53,708 nt of DNA from Pseudomonadota bacterium (lineage in GTDB: Bacteria > Pseudomonadota > Gammaproteobacteria > Burkholderiales > Burkholderiaceae_B). Positions 16,567 to 24,714 of the stretch are shown here, one piece after another. A model generated the notes under the pieces. The model worked only from the letters and a program-made list of their open reading frames with translations, searched no databases and was not told the origin of the DNA. The DNA is taken from the NCBI GenBank assembly GCA_023425645.1, contig JAFACG010000021.1, forward strand, positions 1-53,708, in the 5' to 3' direction. Numbering within the stretch: position 1 is the stretch's first letter; the number at the start of each line of letters is the position of its first letter. The position numbers were made by a program, and so were the translations under genes.

Positions 16567-17040
16567 TCAGTCCCAATTGCCTATGTCCGCATCGGTCCCT
16601 TCGCCTCCCGGCCGGCCGTCCGCCCCCAGCGAGAACACATCGATCTCGCCGCGTACGCCGGGCTGCAGGTACTGGTACGGATTGCCCCAGGGGTCCTGAG
16701 GCAGGCGGTCCATGTAGGGACGCCAGTTGCGGGGTTCCGGAGGCTGGGCGGGCCGTTCATGCAGGGCGGCCAACCCCTGCGCCGTGGATGGATAGCGGCC
16801 GTTGTCCAGCCGGTACAGTTTCAGGGCCTGCGTCAGGGCCGCGATGTCCTGGCGGGCGGCCACGATGCGGGCCTGATCGGGCCTGTCCATCAGGCTGGGC
16901 ACCACGAGCGCGGCCATGATGCCCATGATGACCACGACCACCATGACCTCGATCAGCGAAAAGCCCTTCTGGGGATGGGGCCGGCACGGCGGCGCGGACG
17001 GCCTGCCTTCTTTCTGTTGTAGTGTGTAAATTCGAAACAT
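16567..17040 (-). CDS. gspG: Type II secretion major pseudopilin GspG
   Basis: A 157-residue main pseudopilin. The cleavage site is PQKG before FSLIEVMVVVVIMGIMAAL, with Glu+5. The C-terminus has the GspG signature region LPQDPWGNPYQY and an acidic calcium-binding tail (SLGADGRPGGEG). The leader is unusually long, about 26 residues. No clear Shine-Dalgarno precedes the ATG, and CATAAT lies three bases before it, so the true start is uncertain. It is the first gene of the minus-strand gsp operon, divergent from gspC. Confidence 0.92.
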   Translation of the reverse strand: MFRIYTLQQKEGRPSAPPCRPHPQKGFSLIEVMVVVVIMGIMAALVVPSLMDRPDQARIVAARQDIAALTQALKLYRLDNGRYPSTAQGLAALHERPAQPPEPRNWRPYMDRLPQDPWGNPYQYLQPGVRGEIDVFSLGADGRPGGEGTDADIGNWD

Positions 17041-17168
17041 GAATTATGCAGACGAAGTAAAAAACCCGGCGGGCTTGTCATACGGGCTTCATGGGCCACG
17101 CTCAAAATAGCTGCGGCATGGGCAGCCGACTGCGGCTGCCTGCCGAACCTCGATGGAACGCAGTCTAG

Positions 17169-17609
17169 ATGGGTATTATTTCCGCCATATTTCCGTCATA
17201 TCTGTGGGTGCGCCTGTGCCAGGCCGGCATCGCGCTTGCCCTGGGCGCACTCGCCCTCGATCTCTGGCTGCCGGCCGGCCCGCCCATCCCCCCCCTGCTC
17301 AACGATACGCCCACCGAGCGCCAGGGTACGCAGGCGCTCGCCTCGTGGTTCGGCGGCGCCACGGCGCTGCCGGAGCTGCGCCTGCATGGCATGATCACCA
17401 GCGCCGGCAGCGGCGCCGCCTTGCTCGGCATCAACCAGCAGCCGGTCCGCGCCTATCGCCAGGGGCAGGAGCTGGCGCCGGGCGTGGTGCTGCATTCCCT
17501 GCAGCGCGATCACATCACCGTCACCGTGGACGGTGTTCCACAGTCCGTGGCGACCGAACGGCGCGCGCCGCCGGCCGGCGACGGCATCCGGCGCCGGCCG
17601 CGGCCCTGA
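17169..17609 (+). CDS. gspC: Short type II secretion protein GspC
   Basis: A 146-residue protein with an N-terminal membrane segment (about 12-32), a short linker, and the GspC homology region (LRLHGMITSAGSGAALLGIN to VVLHSLQRDHITVTVDG, about 70-125) that contacts the secretin. It ends in a basic, low-complexity tail and lacks the PDZ or coiled-coil domain found at the end of longer GspC proteins. It is transcribed away from gspG, with 128 bases between the two starts, and is followed 56 bases later by an HPP-family gene. Confidence 0.82.
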   Translation: MGIISAIFPSYLWVRLCQAGIALALGALALDLWLPAGPPIPPLLNDTPTERQGTQALASWFGGATALPELRLHGMITSAGSGAALLGINQQPVRAYRQGQELAPGVVLHSLQRDHITVTVDGVPQSVATERRAPPAGDGIRRRPRP

Positions 17610-17665
17610 GCGCCGTCTGATCGGAGTATCATTGCCGACTGGTTCCGTCCTTCATCCCCTCCGGC

Positions 17666-18790
17666 ATGACCGCTTCACTCCGCCACTGGCTTTCCTGCCT
17701 GCGCCCCAGATCGCTGGCCATTCCCCGCACCGAAATGCTGCGCGCCACCCTGGGCGCCACGCTGGGCGTGCTCATCACTTCCTGGCTCAGCCTGTCCTTC
17801 GCCAATTATGCGGAGGCCCACCACTGGCTGGTGGCCTCGCTGGGCGCCAGCGCCCTGCTGATCTTCCTGGTGCCCACCAGCCCTCTGGCCCAGCCCTGGA
17901 ACATTCTGGCCGGCAACCTGGTCGGCGCGCTGACCGGCATCACCTGCGCCTTCCTGCTGCCTCATCCCATCACCTCCATCTCCGTGGCCGTGTGCGTGGC
18001 CATGCTGCTGATGCTGGCGCTGCGCTCCGTACATCCGCCCAGCATCGCCATGGCCGTGTTCCCGGCGCTGAACGGCATCCAGGACTACCATTTCGCCGTC
18101 TTCCCGGTGCTTTTCGATTCCTGCGTGCTGGTGCTGCTGGGCATGATCTACAACCGCCTGACCGGCGTGCCCTACCCGCCCTCGCTGAAGATCCATGCGC
18201 CGCCCTCCCACACGACGCCGCGCTTCATCGACCAGGACTACGACGCCGCCCTGAGCCACTACAACCAGACCCTGAACATCAGCCACGACGACCTGGAAAA
18301 ACTGGTCGGCTTCGTGCACCAGTCCGCCTTTCGCCGCAACCTGGGCACCCGGCGCTGCGCCACGCTGATGAACGCCTCGCCCGTCACCTCCCAGGCCGAC
18401 ATGCCGCTGCAGCAGGCCTGGGACCTGATGCGCGAACGCAACATCAAGGCCCTGCCCGTGCTGGACCAGGACGGACACGTCATCGGCATCCTGACCCTGT
18501 CGGACTTCCTGAGGCGCGCCGGACTGGACAAGCCCGACACCCTGCGCCAGCGGCTGCGCCACTTCCTGGCTCCTCGACAGCGCCCGGCCCCCACCGTGGC
18601 CGACGTCATGACCACGCCGGTCGCCACGGCGAACCAGAACATGTCGGTGGCCGACCTCATCCCCCTGTTCAGCCAGGGCCGCCACCGCCACATGCCCATC
18701 GTGGACGACGAGCACCGCCTGGCGGGCATGATCACCCAGTCCGACCTGATGCTGGACCTGTACCGCATCCTGCAGCCGCCGGTGCGTTGA
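17666..18790 (+). CDS. HPP-family membrane protein with two CBS domains
   Basis: A 374-residue protein. Residues about 25-170 form a hydrophobic HPP domain of at least four membrane helices (LVASLGASALLIFLVPTSP, SVHPPSIAMAV). After a cytoplasmic linker, two CBS domains follow (about 238-290 and 310-365), each with the typical LPVLDQDGHVIGILT or MPIVDDEHRLAGMIT strand pattern. HPP proteins have been linked to nitrite transport in cyanobacteria and plants. The CBS pair suggests nucleotide sensing. The substrate is unknown here. A bidirectional terminator follows. Confidence 0.85.
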   Translation: MTASLRHWLSCLRPRSLAIPRTEMLRATLGATLGVLITSWLSLSFANYAEAHHWLVASLGASALLIFLVPTSPLAQPWNILAGNLVGALTGITCAFLLPHPITSISVAVCVAMLLMLALRSVHPPSIAMAVFPALNGIQDYHFAVFPVLFDSCVLVLLGMIYNRLTGVPYPPSLKIHAPPSHTTPRFIDQDYDAALSHYNQTLNISHDDLEKLVGFVHQSAFRRNLGTRRCATLMNASPVTSQADMPLQQAWDLMRERNIKALPVLDQDGHVIGILTLSDFLRRAGLDKPDTLRQRLRHFLAPRQRPAPTVADVMTTPVATANQNMSVADLIPLFSQGRHRHMPIVDDEHRLAGMITQSDLMLDLYRILQPPVR

Positions 18791-18806
18791 CATTTTGCAC
18801 AGCCCC

Positions 18807-18834
18807 AAAAAAACCGCCCCGAAGGGCGGTTTTT
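18807..18834. terminator. Bidirectional terminator between the HPP gene and hppD
   Basis: AAACCGCCC (18811-18819) pairs with GGGCGGTTT (18824-18832). A run of A lies before and of T after, so it can end transcripts from both sides. Confidence 0.88.
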
Positions 18835-18852
18835 CATGGGCTTGCCGATGGA

Positions 18853-19929
18853 CTATTCCGTTTTCAGGACGCCGCGGCGCAACTGGTCGCGTTCGATGGA
18901 TTCGAACAGCGCCTTGAAGTTGCCTTCGCCAAAGCCGTCGTCGCCCTTGCGCTGGATGAATTCGAAGAACACCGGCCCGAGCAGGGTCTCGGAGAAGATC
19001 TGCAGCAGCAGGCGGCGCTGGCCGCCTTCGGAGGTGCCGTCCAGCAGGATGCCGCGGCTTTGCAGCTCGGCGGTCGGCTCGCCATGGCCGGGCAGGCGGC
19101 CTTCCAGCATTTCATAGTAGGTCGCGGGCGGCGCCGTCATGAAGCGCATGCCCAACGCCTTAAGCCTGTCCCAGGTGCCGATCAGATCGTCCGTCAGGAA
19201 GGCCACGTGCTGGATGCCTTCGCCGTTGAACTGCATCAGGAACTCTTCGATCTGGCCCGCGCCCTTGGAGGATTCCTCGTTCAGCGGAATGCGGATCTTG
19301 CCGTCGGGCGCGGTCATGGCCTTGGAGGTCAGGCCCGTGTACTCGCCTTTGATGTCGAAGTAGCGGATCTCGCGGAAATTGAACAGGCGTTCGTAGAACT
19401 GGGCCCAATAGGCCATGCGGCCGCGGTAGACATTGTGCGTCAGATGGTCGATGTACTTCAGGCCCGCGCCCTCGGGGTGGCGGTCCACGCCGTCCAGGTA
19501 GACGAAATCGATGTCGTAGATGGAGCTGCCTTCGCCATAGCGGTCGATCAGGTACAGGGGCGCGCCGCCTATGCCCTTGATGGCGGGCAGGCGCAGTTCC
19601 ATGGGGCCGGTGGGAATGTCCACGGGCTGGGCGCCCAGCTCCAGGGCGCGCTCGTAGGCCTTGTGGGCGTCGCGCACGCGAAAGGCCATGCCGCAGGCCG
19701 AAGGACCGTGCTCGGCGGCAAAATAAGCGGCGTGGCTCTTGGGCTCTTCGTTCAGTATCAGGTTGATCTCGCCCTGGCGGTAGAGCGAGACTTTCTTGGA
19801 GCGGTGCACCGCTACTTTGGTGAACCCCATCATCGCGAATACGGGTTCCAGGACGCCGGGCGTGGGGGCGGCGAATTCAATGAATTCAAACCCCATCAGA
19901 CCCATGGGGTTGTCGAACAGATCAGTCAT
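18853..19929 (-). CDS. hppD: 4-hydroxyphenylpyruvate dioxygenase
   Basis: A 358-residue non-heme iron enzyme that converts 4-hydroxyphenylpyruvate to homogentisate in tyrosine breakdown. Two glyoxalase-fold halves are visible, with the metal ligands expected in [16 protein letters not shown] and the C-terminal [10 protein letters not shown]. The start at 19929 ([10 protein letters not shown]) is preferred because GGAG sits six bases upstream. The frame is open 12 bases further to a TTG. No other tyrosine-pathway gene is next to it. Confidence 0.95.
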   Translation of the reverse strand: MTDLFDNPMGLMGFEFIEFAAPTPGVLEPVFAMMGFTKVAVHRSKKVSLYRQGEINLILNEEPKSHAAYFAAEHGPSACGMAFRVRDAHKAYERALELGAQPVDIPTGPMELRLPAIKGIGGAPLYLIDRYGEGSSIYDIDFVYLDGVDRHPEGAGLKYIDHLTHNVYRGRMAYWAQFYERLFNFREIRYFDIKGEYTGLTSKAMTAPDGKIRIPLNEESSKGAGQIEEFLMQFNGEGIQHVAFLTDDLIGTWDRLKALGMRFMTAPPATYYEMLEGRLPGHGEPTAELQSRGILLDGTSEGGQRRLLLQIFSETLLGPVFFEFIQRKGDDGFGEGNFKALFESIERDQLRRGVLKTE

Positions 19930-19993
19930 GTGAGACTCCAACTGCTTGGGCTATGTGAAAAAACGCGGACGCTTGGGTCAGGCTTTTTCGGGA

Positions 19994-20026
19994 GGCGCGC
20001 AGGACACTCCCCGCACACTGCGCGCC
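19994..20026. repeat. 9-bp inverted repeat upstream of hppD
   Basis: GGCGCGCAG (19994-20002) is exactly repeated in inverse as CTGCGCGCC (20018-20026), with a 15-base loop. It lies 65 bases before the hppD start. It could be an operator or part of a leader. No T-run follows. Confidence 0.45.
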
Positions 20027-20177
20027 AGGTGATCGCCGAACAACAATTGAAACCCCAGAACTCTCATGGGCTCTGCTCCAGATGGCAGGAGGGCGGAATG
20101 CGCTCCCGATGCCGATTCTCATTATGACTGCCAAACCACGTCCGGCGCCATAGAGCATTACCCTAGCGCAGAAGCGC

Positions 20178-20933
20178 CTAGCCCAGCCTGGCCAGCACCA
20201 GCGGCAAGGCGGACGCCAGCATGGCCACGCCCGAGAGCGTCAGCAGGCTCAGGACGATGATGCGAAATGCCTGCTGGCTGATCCCCACGTACAGGCGCGC
20301 GCCGGCCAGCACCGGCAGCACCACGGCCAGCACGACCACGGCGATGGCCGGCAGCATGCCGGGCTGTATGGAAGACGTGGCCAGGTAGGCCAGCAGGGTC
20401 ACCGACAGGGTTGCCAGGTTGAAGTTCTGGATCACGGCGCGCTGCTCGTCCTTGGGCAGCCCCGTCATGGTGGTCCACAGCGTCGGGACCACACCCGTGA
20501 AGCCACCCAGGCCGCCCATCACCCCGCCGGCCAGGCCCGCCAGGCCGTCGACCGCGCGGCTGCGCACCGAGACCTGCCCCAGGCGGCCCGAGACCAGCAT
20601 GATGGGGCACCAGATCACCATCAGCGCGCCCAGGAACACCTTGAAGAGCTGGGCGTCGAGCATGGGCAGCAGCCACGTCCCCAGGGGCACGCCCAGCACC
20701 CCGCCCGCCAGGAACGGCATCAGCGTTCCCCAGTACGAAGCCCGGCGGCGGGTCAGCGCGGCCAGCATCTGGCCCGTCCAGGCGCCGCAGACCGCCAGGG
20801 CCGCGGCCAGCTGCGGCTCCAGGAACCACGCCCAGAACGACATGGCCACCAGGCCGAAGGCAAAGCCCGACAGGCCCTGCACGAACCCGGCCAGCACGGC
20901 GCCGACCGCCACCACACCATAAAAGGACTCCAT
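20178..20933 (-). CDS. TSUP (TauE/SafE) family membrane transporter
   Basis: A 251-residue integral membrane protein with about eight helices and the two internal repeats of the TSUP family, each with a Gly-rich turn (GFVQGLSGFAFGLVAMSF in the first half, GGVMGGLGGFTGVVPTLW in the second). Members export sulfite or sulfoacetate or take up organosulfur compounds. The substrate here is unknown. The ATG at 20933 is chosen because GGGGGAG lies eight bases upstream. An ATG at 20975 has no ribosome-binding site. The gene lies between aspA and hppD on the same strand. Confidence 0.85.
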   Translation of the reverse strand: MESFYGVVAVGAVLAGFVQGLSGFAFGLVAMSFWAWFLEPQLAAALAVCGAWTGQMLAALTRRRASYWGTLMPFLAGGVLGVPLGTWLLPMLDAQLFKVFLGALMVIWCPIMLVSGRLGQVSVRSRAVDGLAGLAGGVMGGLGGFTGVVPTLWTTMTGLPKDEQRAVIQNFNLATLSVTLLAYLATSSIQPGMLPAIAVVVLAVVLPVLAGARLYVGISQQAFRIIVLSLLTLSGVAMLASALPLVLARLG

Positions 20934-20996
20934 CTGTGCCGCTCCCCCATCGCCAGCAATGCCAAACCTTACCATGCCCGCACGTTTGCGCCAGGC

Positions 20997-21026
20997 ATAA
21001 AAAAAGCCTCCCGTCAGGAGGCATTT
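20997..21026 (-). terminator. Intrinsic terminator downstream of aspA
   Basis: GCCTCC (21006-21011) pairs with GGAGGC (21017-21022) across a 5-base loop. On the minus strand a run of T follows (complement of the A-run at 20999-21005). Confidence 0.8.
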
Positions 21027-21094
21027 TCAGGCCGACACGGAAAAGATCCGGGCTTGTCCACCTCGGCGCCTGCATGCGCCTCGGATTCGCCAGG

Positions 21095-21124
21095 CGCAGA
21101 ACAGTCAGCAGTGACTGTTCTGCG
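21095..21124. repeat. Perfect 13-bp hairpin after aspA
   Basis: CGCAGAACAGTCA (21095-21107) is the exact reverse complement of 21112-21124, with a GCAG loop. It lies 28 bases past the aspA stop and 70 bases before its terminator. No T-run follows, so it is an additional structure. Confidence 0.75.
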
Positions 21125-21151
21125 TCCGGGCTCATCCACGCAAGGCCTGTT

Positions 21152-22570
21152 TCAGACTGGATCAGCAGCGCGCAGGTCTCGCGGCTGGATCAGCAACTCG
21201 GCGCGCAGCGCTTCGTTCAGTTCCTCGGCGCCCATCAGGCCGCGCTTGAGCACGACGTCGCGGATATTGGTGCCGGTGTTGAAGGCCTCGGCCGCCACGG
21301 AGGTCGCCGCCTTGTAGCCGATGAACGGATTCAGGGCCGTCACCAGGGAGATCGAACGCTCGATGTTGACTTCCAGGCATTCGCGGTTGGCGGTGATGCC
21401 GACCACGCAGAACTTGGTCAGCGTATCGCAGGCATTGGTCAGCAAGGACATGCTGCGGAACAGGGAGTGCGCGATCACGGGCTCGAAGGCATTGAGCTGC
21501 AGCTGGCCGGCTTCGGCCGCCATGGTCACCGTCATGTCGGCGCCGATCACTTCGAAGGCCACCTGGTTCACCACTTCCGGAATCACGGGATTGACCTTGC
21601 CGGGCATGATGGAGGAGCCGGCCTGTACGGCGGGCAGGTGGATTTCGCCCATGCCGGCGCGCGGGCCGCTCGAGAGCAGGCGCAGGTCGTTGCACAGCTT
21701 GGACAGTTTGACGGCCGTGCGCTTGAGCACGCCGGACAGGTGCAGGAAGCCGCCGCAATCCTGGGTCGCCTCGATCAGGTCGCCTGCCACCCGCAGCTCC
21801 ACGCCGGAAATATCGGACAGGTAGGAGACGGCCAGCGCAGCGTAGTCGGGGTGCGCCGTGATGCCGGTGCCGATGGCCGTGCCGCCCAGGTTCACGTCGC
21901 ACATCAGCTTGCGCGACTCTTTCAGGCGCACGATGTCTTCATTGATCATGGTGGCGAACGCCTTGAACTCCTGGCCCAGGGTCATGGGCACGGCGTCCTG
22001 CAGCTGCGTGCGGCCGATCTTCATGTAGGAGGAAAATTCCTCGGACTTGGCCAGGAAGGCGTCGCGCAGGCGCTCCATGGCTGCGAAGAGAGGGTCCAGC
22101 GAGCGGTAGGCCGCGACGTGCAGGGCCGTGGGGTAGACGTCGTTGGTGCTTTGCGCCATGTTCACGTCTTCGTTCGGATGCAGGTACTGATATTCGCCGC
22201 GCTTGTGGCCCATGCTCTCCAGCGCGAGGTTGCAGATCACCTCGTTGGCGTTCATGTTGGTGGAAGTGCCCGCGCCGCCCTGGATCATGTCGACCACGAA
22301 ATGCTCGTGCAAGGCGCCGTCGGCCACGGCCCGGCAGGCGGTCACGATGGCGTTGTGCTTCTCTTCGCTGAGCAGCCCCAGTTTGAAGTTGGCCTGGGCG
22401 GCGGCCTGCTTGACCATGGCCAGGGCTTTAATCAGTTCCGGGTAGGTAGAAATCGGCGTACCGGTAATGTGGAAATTCTCCTTGGCGCGCAAGGTGTGAA
22501 CACCATAATAGACTTCGTCGGGGACTTCACGGTCACCCAGTAAATCATGTTCGATACGGAACTGACTCAT
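21152..22570 (-). CDS. aspA: Aspartate ammonia-lyase
   Basis: A 472-residue enzyme of the fumarase/aspartase superfamily that interconverts aspartate with fumarate and ammonia. The signature GSSIMPGKVNPV lies at about 317-328, with GGAGTSTNMNANEV and TNDVYPTALH upstream. These resemble AspA more than fumarase C. AAGGA lies before the ATG. It is monocistronic: a terminator follows, and an 830-base gene-free region precedes it. Confidence 0.93.
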   Translation of the reverse strand: MSQFRIEHDLLGDREVPDEVYYGVHTLRAKENFHITGTPISTYPELIKALAMVKQAAAQANFKLGLLSEEKHNAIVTACRAVADGALHEHFVVDMIQGGAGTSTNMNANEVICNLALESMGHKRGEYQYLHPNEDVNMAQSTNDVYPTALHVAAYRSLDPLFAAMERLRDAFLAKSEEFSSYMKIGRTQLQDAVPMTLGQEFKAFATMINEDIVRLKESRKLMCDVNLGGTAIGTGITAHPDYAALAVSYLSDISGVELRVAGDLIEATQDCGGFLHLSGVLKRTAVKLSKLCNDLRLLSSGPRAGMGEIHLPAVQAGSSIMPGKVNPVIPEVVNQVAFEVIGADMTVTMAAEAGQLQLNAFEPVIAHSLFRSMSLLTNACDTLTKFCVVGITANRECLEVNIERSISLVTALNPFIGYKAATSVAAEAFNTGTNIRDVVLKRGLMGAEELNEALRAELLIQPRDLRAADPV

Positions 22571-23404
22571 AATTCCTTCGTTTCCTTAATAACGATAGCA
22601 AAGTTTTTCTGACACGCTTCATGTCCGGACCCGGCGTTCAAGCGAACCAAAGCCCTGCCATTTCTTGCGAACTTGGCAGGGGCTCGGGGACATGCTGGCA
22701 AATACCGCAAGGAACCTTCGGAAAATGCTTATATCCTGTTCCTGAAAGCAAAGGCCCGTCAAAAACGGGCCACTTTGCAATCTGCTGCGCGGAATGAATG
22801 GTCCAACCGCCTTGTTTGAAGGCATCGTCGAGCTCGGGAAGCGCTGTAACCATTGTAAACGCCGGACGCAGGACCGCCAGGCCGTTTGCCGTTTTTCTTG
22901 CACAAAGAGGGGCTTGCACGCGCCTGCCTGACGGCGGCGCATCCGGCCGCGCCCCTGTACATGGGCGTCCCGCCGCCTGTCCCTCATCCCGCGCAGCCCC
23001 GTCCGGCGTTGCGTGATTGCATCACTCTTCAGGCCCGCGCACCTGGACAAACGCGCCTGCAAGCGAAAACCTGGCTGGCGCAAGGCCCGCGGCGCCTGCG
23101 CCAAAGCGGCGGCGCGGCGCTTGCGCCTCCCTACAGCCGCTTACGAAATCCCCTTATCCATTCCGATACAAAACCTAAACCGTCGGCGCTTAAAAAAACA
23201 GGTTTTATTTTACTAAATGAAAATTTTACATCAATAAAAGATGTTTAAATCAGAAAAAATGAAATTCAAAAACAAGAAAAAAAATCCACAACAAAAGCAG
23301 CCGCACAGGAATAAACGAAAACAATCCGCGCGTCGCCCGGTTTTGTTGTTCTTTTCCAGGACGTTTACTGATTCAACCGCGACCTACTGAATTGGCACGG
23401 CACT
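22571..23404. other. Long intergenic region between aspA and the marR-type gene
   Basis: About 830 bases. The left part must hold the aspA promoter. It contains a stable hairpin (22748-22778). A 93-codon minus-strand frame (22638-22919) has ordinary amino-acid composition but no recognised family or good ribosome-binding site, and is not called. The right part (about 23150-23400) is strongly AT-rich compared with the rest of the window and should contain the promoter of the divergent gene. Confidence 0.6.
22748..22778. repeat. Stable hairpin in the aspA-marR intergenic region
   Basis: GGCCCGT (22753-22759) pairs with ACGGGCC (22765-22771). The outer GCAAA (22748-22752) and TTTGC (22774-22778) extend the stem past a 2-base bulge. 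A loose T-rich tail follows on the minus strand. It could be a terminator of a short minus-strand transcript. Confidence 0.5.
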
Positions 23405-23959
23405 ATGAACCTACTTGAACTGAAATACCAGACCATCCTGGCTGAAACCCAACGTCAGGCGCATCCCAAGGCTCAGGATGTGGAGCTTTGCCTGCGCATA
23501 CTTTCATTGGCCTCGAGCATCAACCGGGCCTCCAGCGCCTTGCTGAATGACTTCGGCCTGTCCGAAGGCCGCCTGATCCTGCTGTTCCTGCTCAGCCGCC
23601 ATCCCGACGGGCTGAGTCCAGCGCTGCTGGCCGAGCAGGCCGGCGTGACCCGGGCCACCATCACTGGGCTGCTCGACGGCCTGGAACAACAACAATTGTT
23701 GATTCGTCAGAACAACAGCGCCGATCGTCGCGTACTGACCGTCAAATTGACTGAAGCGGGACAGGAATTGTGCGATCATTTACTGCCTTACTATACGGAA
23801 TGGCTTTCCGGCGTCTTTACCTACTTACCAGAAGAGCTGCGCCAACGCCTGTCCAGTCTGCTGTCCGAGGCTCTACAGGGCAACGTCCTCGAGGACAAAA
23901 CTGACAAACCATTCATCCATGACCCACACACCAGCGCGCAAAGGAGCTACCCGGCTTAG
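23405..23959 (+). CDS. MarR-family transcriptional regulator
   Basis: A 184-residue winged-helix regulator. The core is at about 35-150: LSEGRLILLFLLSRHPDG, the recognition helix region LAEQAGVTRATITGLLDGLEQQ, and the wing (NNSADRRVLTVKLTEAG). The C-terminal 40 residues are a tail whose coding DNA overlaps the next gene by 41 bases. An AT-rich region precedes it. It heads a run with an alkylation-repair-like gene, a DUF2946-like gene, a Nudix hydrolase and aat, which it probably regulates. The ligand is unknown. Confidence 0.9.
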   Translation: MNLLELKYQTILAETQRQAHPKAQDVELCLRILSLASSINRASSALLNDFGLSEGRLILLFLLSRHPDGLSPALLAEQAGVTRATITGLLDGLEQQQLLIRQNNSADRRVLTVKLTEAGQELCDHLLPYYTEWLSGVFTYLPEELRQRLSSLLSEALQGNVLEDKTDKPFIHDPHTSAQRSYPA

Positions 23960-24707
23960 GGATATTTCCCCGTCCCTGCTGCAAACCCTCAATGCAGGCC
24001 AGGTGCCCAGCGCGACCCTTGTCGAGGCGCTCGCCATCGATCACGCCGTACTGGCCCGGCATGCCTTGCCCGACCTTTCGCCCCATTCGCTGACCGCCGC
24101 GCTCAAGGCCCAGCAGCTGGGCATACTGCAGCGCATGAAGCAGATGGCGAACGTGCTGCTGGCGCAATACGGGCAAGGCATCACCGCCTATCTGCAGACC
24201 CACGTGTCCGATACCGTGCGCGGCTGGGCATGCTTCATCATCGCCGAGCTGCCGGCGCTCTCGCTGCGCGAAAGACTGGACAAAATAGCCCCACTGGCCA
24301 ACGACGAACATTTCGGCGTGCGGGAATGGTCCTGGCTGGCCTTGCGCCCCTACGTCGTTGCCGCGCCATCCCTGGCGGTGGAGCAGTTGCGCGACTGGAG
24401 CCTGTCTCCGTCCGAGCGGCTGCGGCGCTTCAGCTGCGAAATCCTCAGGCCGCGCGGCGTCTGGTGCCCGCACATCGCCGACTTCAAGATCAATCCGGCG
24501 GCGGCGCTGCCCATCCTGGAAGCCCTGCGCAACGACAGCTCCATCTATGTCCAGGACTCCGTGGCCAACTGGCTCAACGACGCCGCCAAATCCCAGCCTG
24601 AATGGGTGCGCGCGCTCTGCCAGAGCTGGGCCCAGGAAACCGTGCCCGAGCACGCCCGCGCCGCCTTGCGCGTCTTGCAGCGCGCCCAGCGCAAGCTGGT
24701 CCACTGA
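23919..24707 (+). CDS. AlkC/AlkD-like DNA alkylation repair protein (HEAT-repeat fold)
   Basis: A 262-residue all-helical protein. From about residue 95 to 245 it shows the alkylation-repair HEAT-repeat pattern: VRGWACFIIAELPALSL, FGVREWSWLALRPYVVA, LRRFSCEILRPRGVW, and DSSIYVQDSVANWLNDAAK followed by PEWV, the last being typical of AlkC. Such enzymes remove N3- or N7-alkylated purines. The start overlaps the marR stop by 41 bases, and no later start preserves the N-terminal helices, so translational coupling is likely. The next gene begins seven bases after the stop. Activity is inferred, not shown. Confidence 0.8.
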   Translation: MTHTPARKGATRLRDISPSLLQTLNAGQVPSATLVEALAIDHAVLARHALPDLSPHSLTAALKAQQLGILQRMKQMANVLLAQYGQGITAYLQTHVSDTVRGWACFIIAELPALSLRERLDKIAPLANDEHFGVREWSWLALRPYVVAAPSLAVEQLRDWSLSPSERLRRFSCEILRPRGVWCPHIADFKINPAAALPILEALRNDSSIYVQDSVANWLNDAAKSQPEWVRALCQSWAQETVPEHARAALRVLQRAQRKLVH

Positions 24708-24714
24708 GCCGGCC

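Noticed and set aside
17533..20127. 864-codon open frame on the plus strand
   Set aside because: It crosses the HPP gene out of frame, a terminator, and then runs antisense to hppD, so it cannot be one gene.
20936..22543. 535-codon open frame on the plus strand
   Set aside because: It is antisense to aspA and crosses its terminator.
22638..22919. 93-codon minus-strand frame in the aspA-marR gap
   Set aside because: The composition is not absurd, but there is no family match, no good ribosome-binding site, and a stable hairpin lies inside it. It was left as a comment only.
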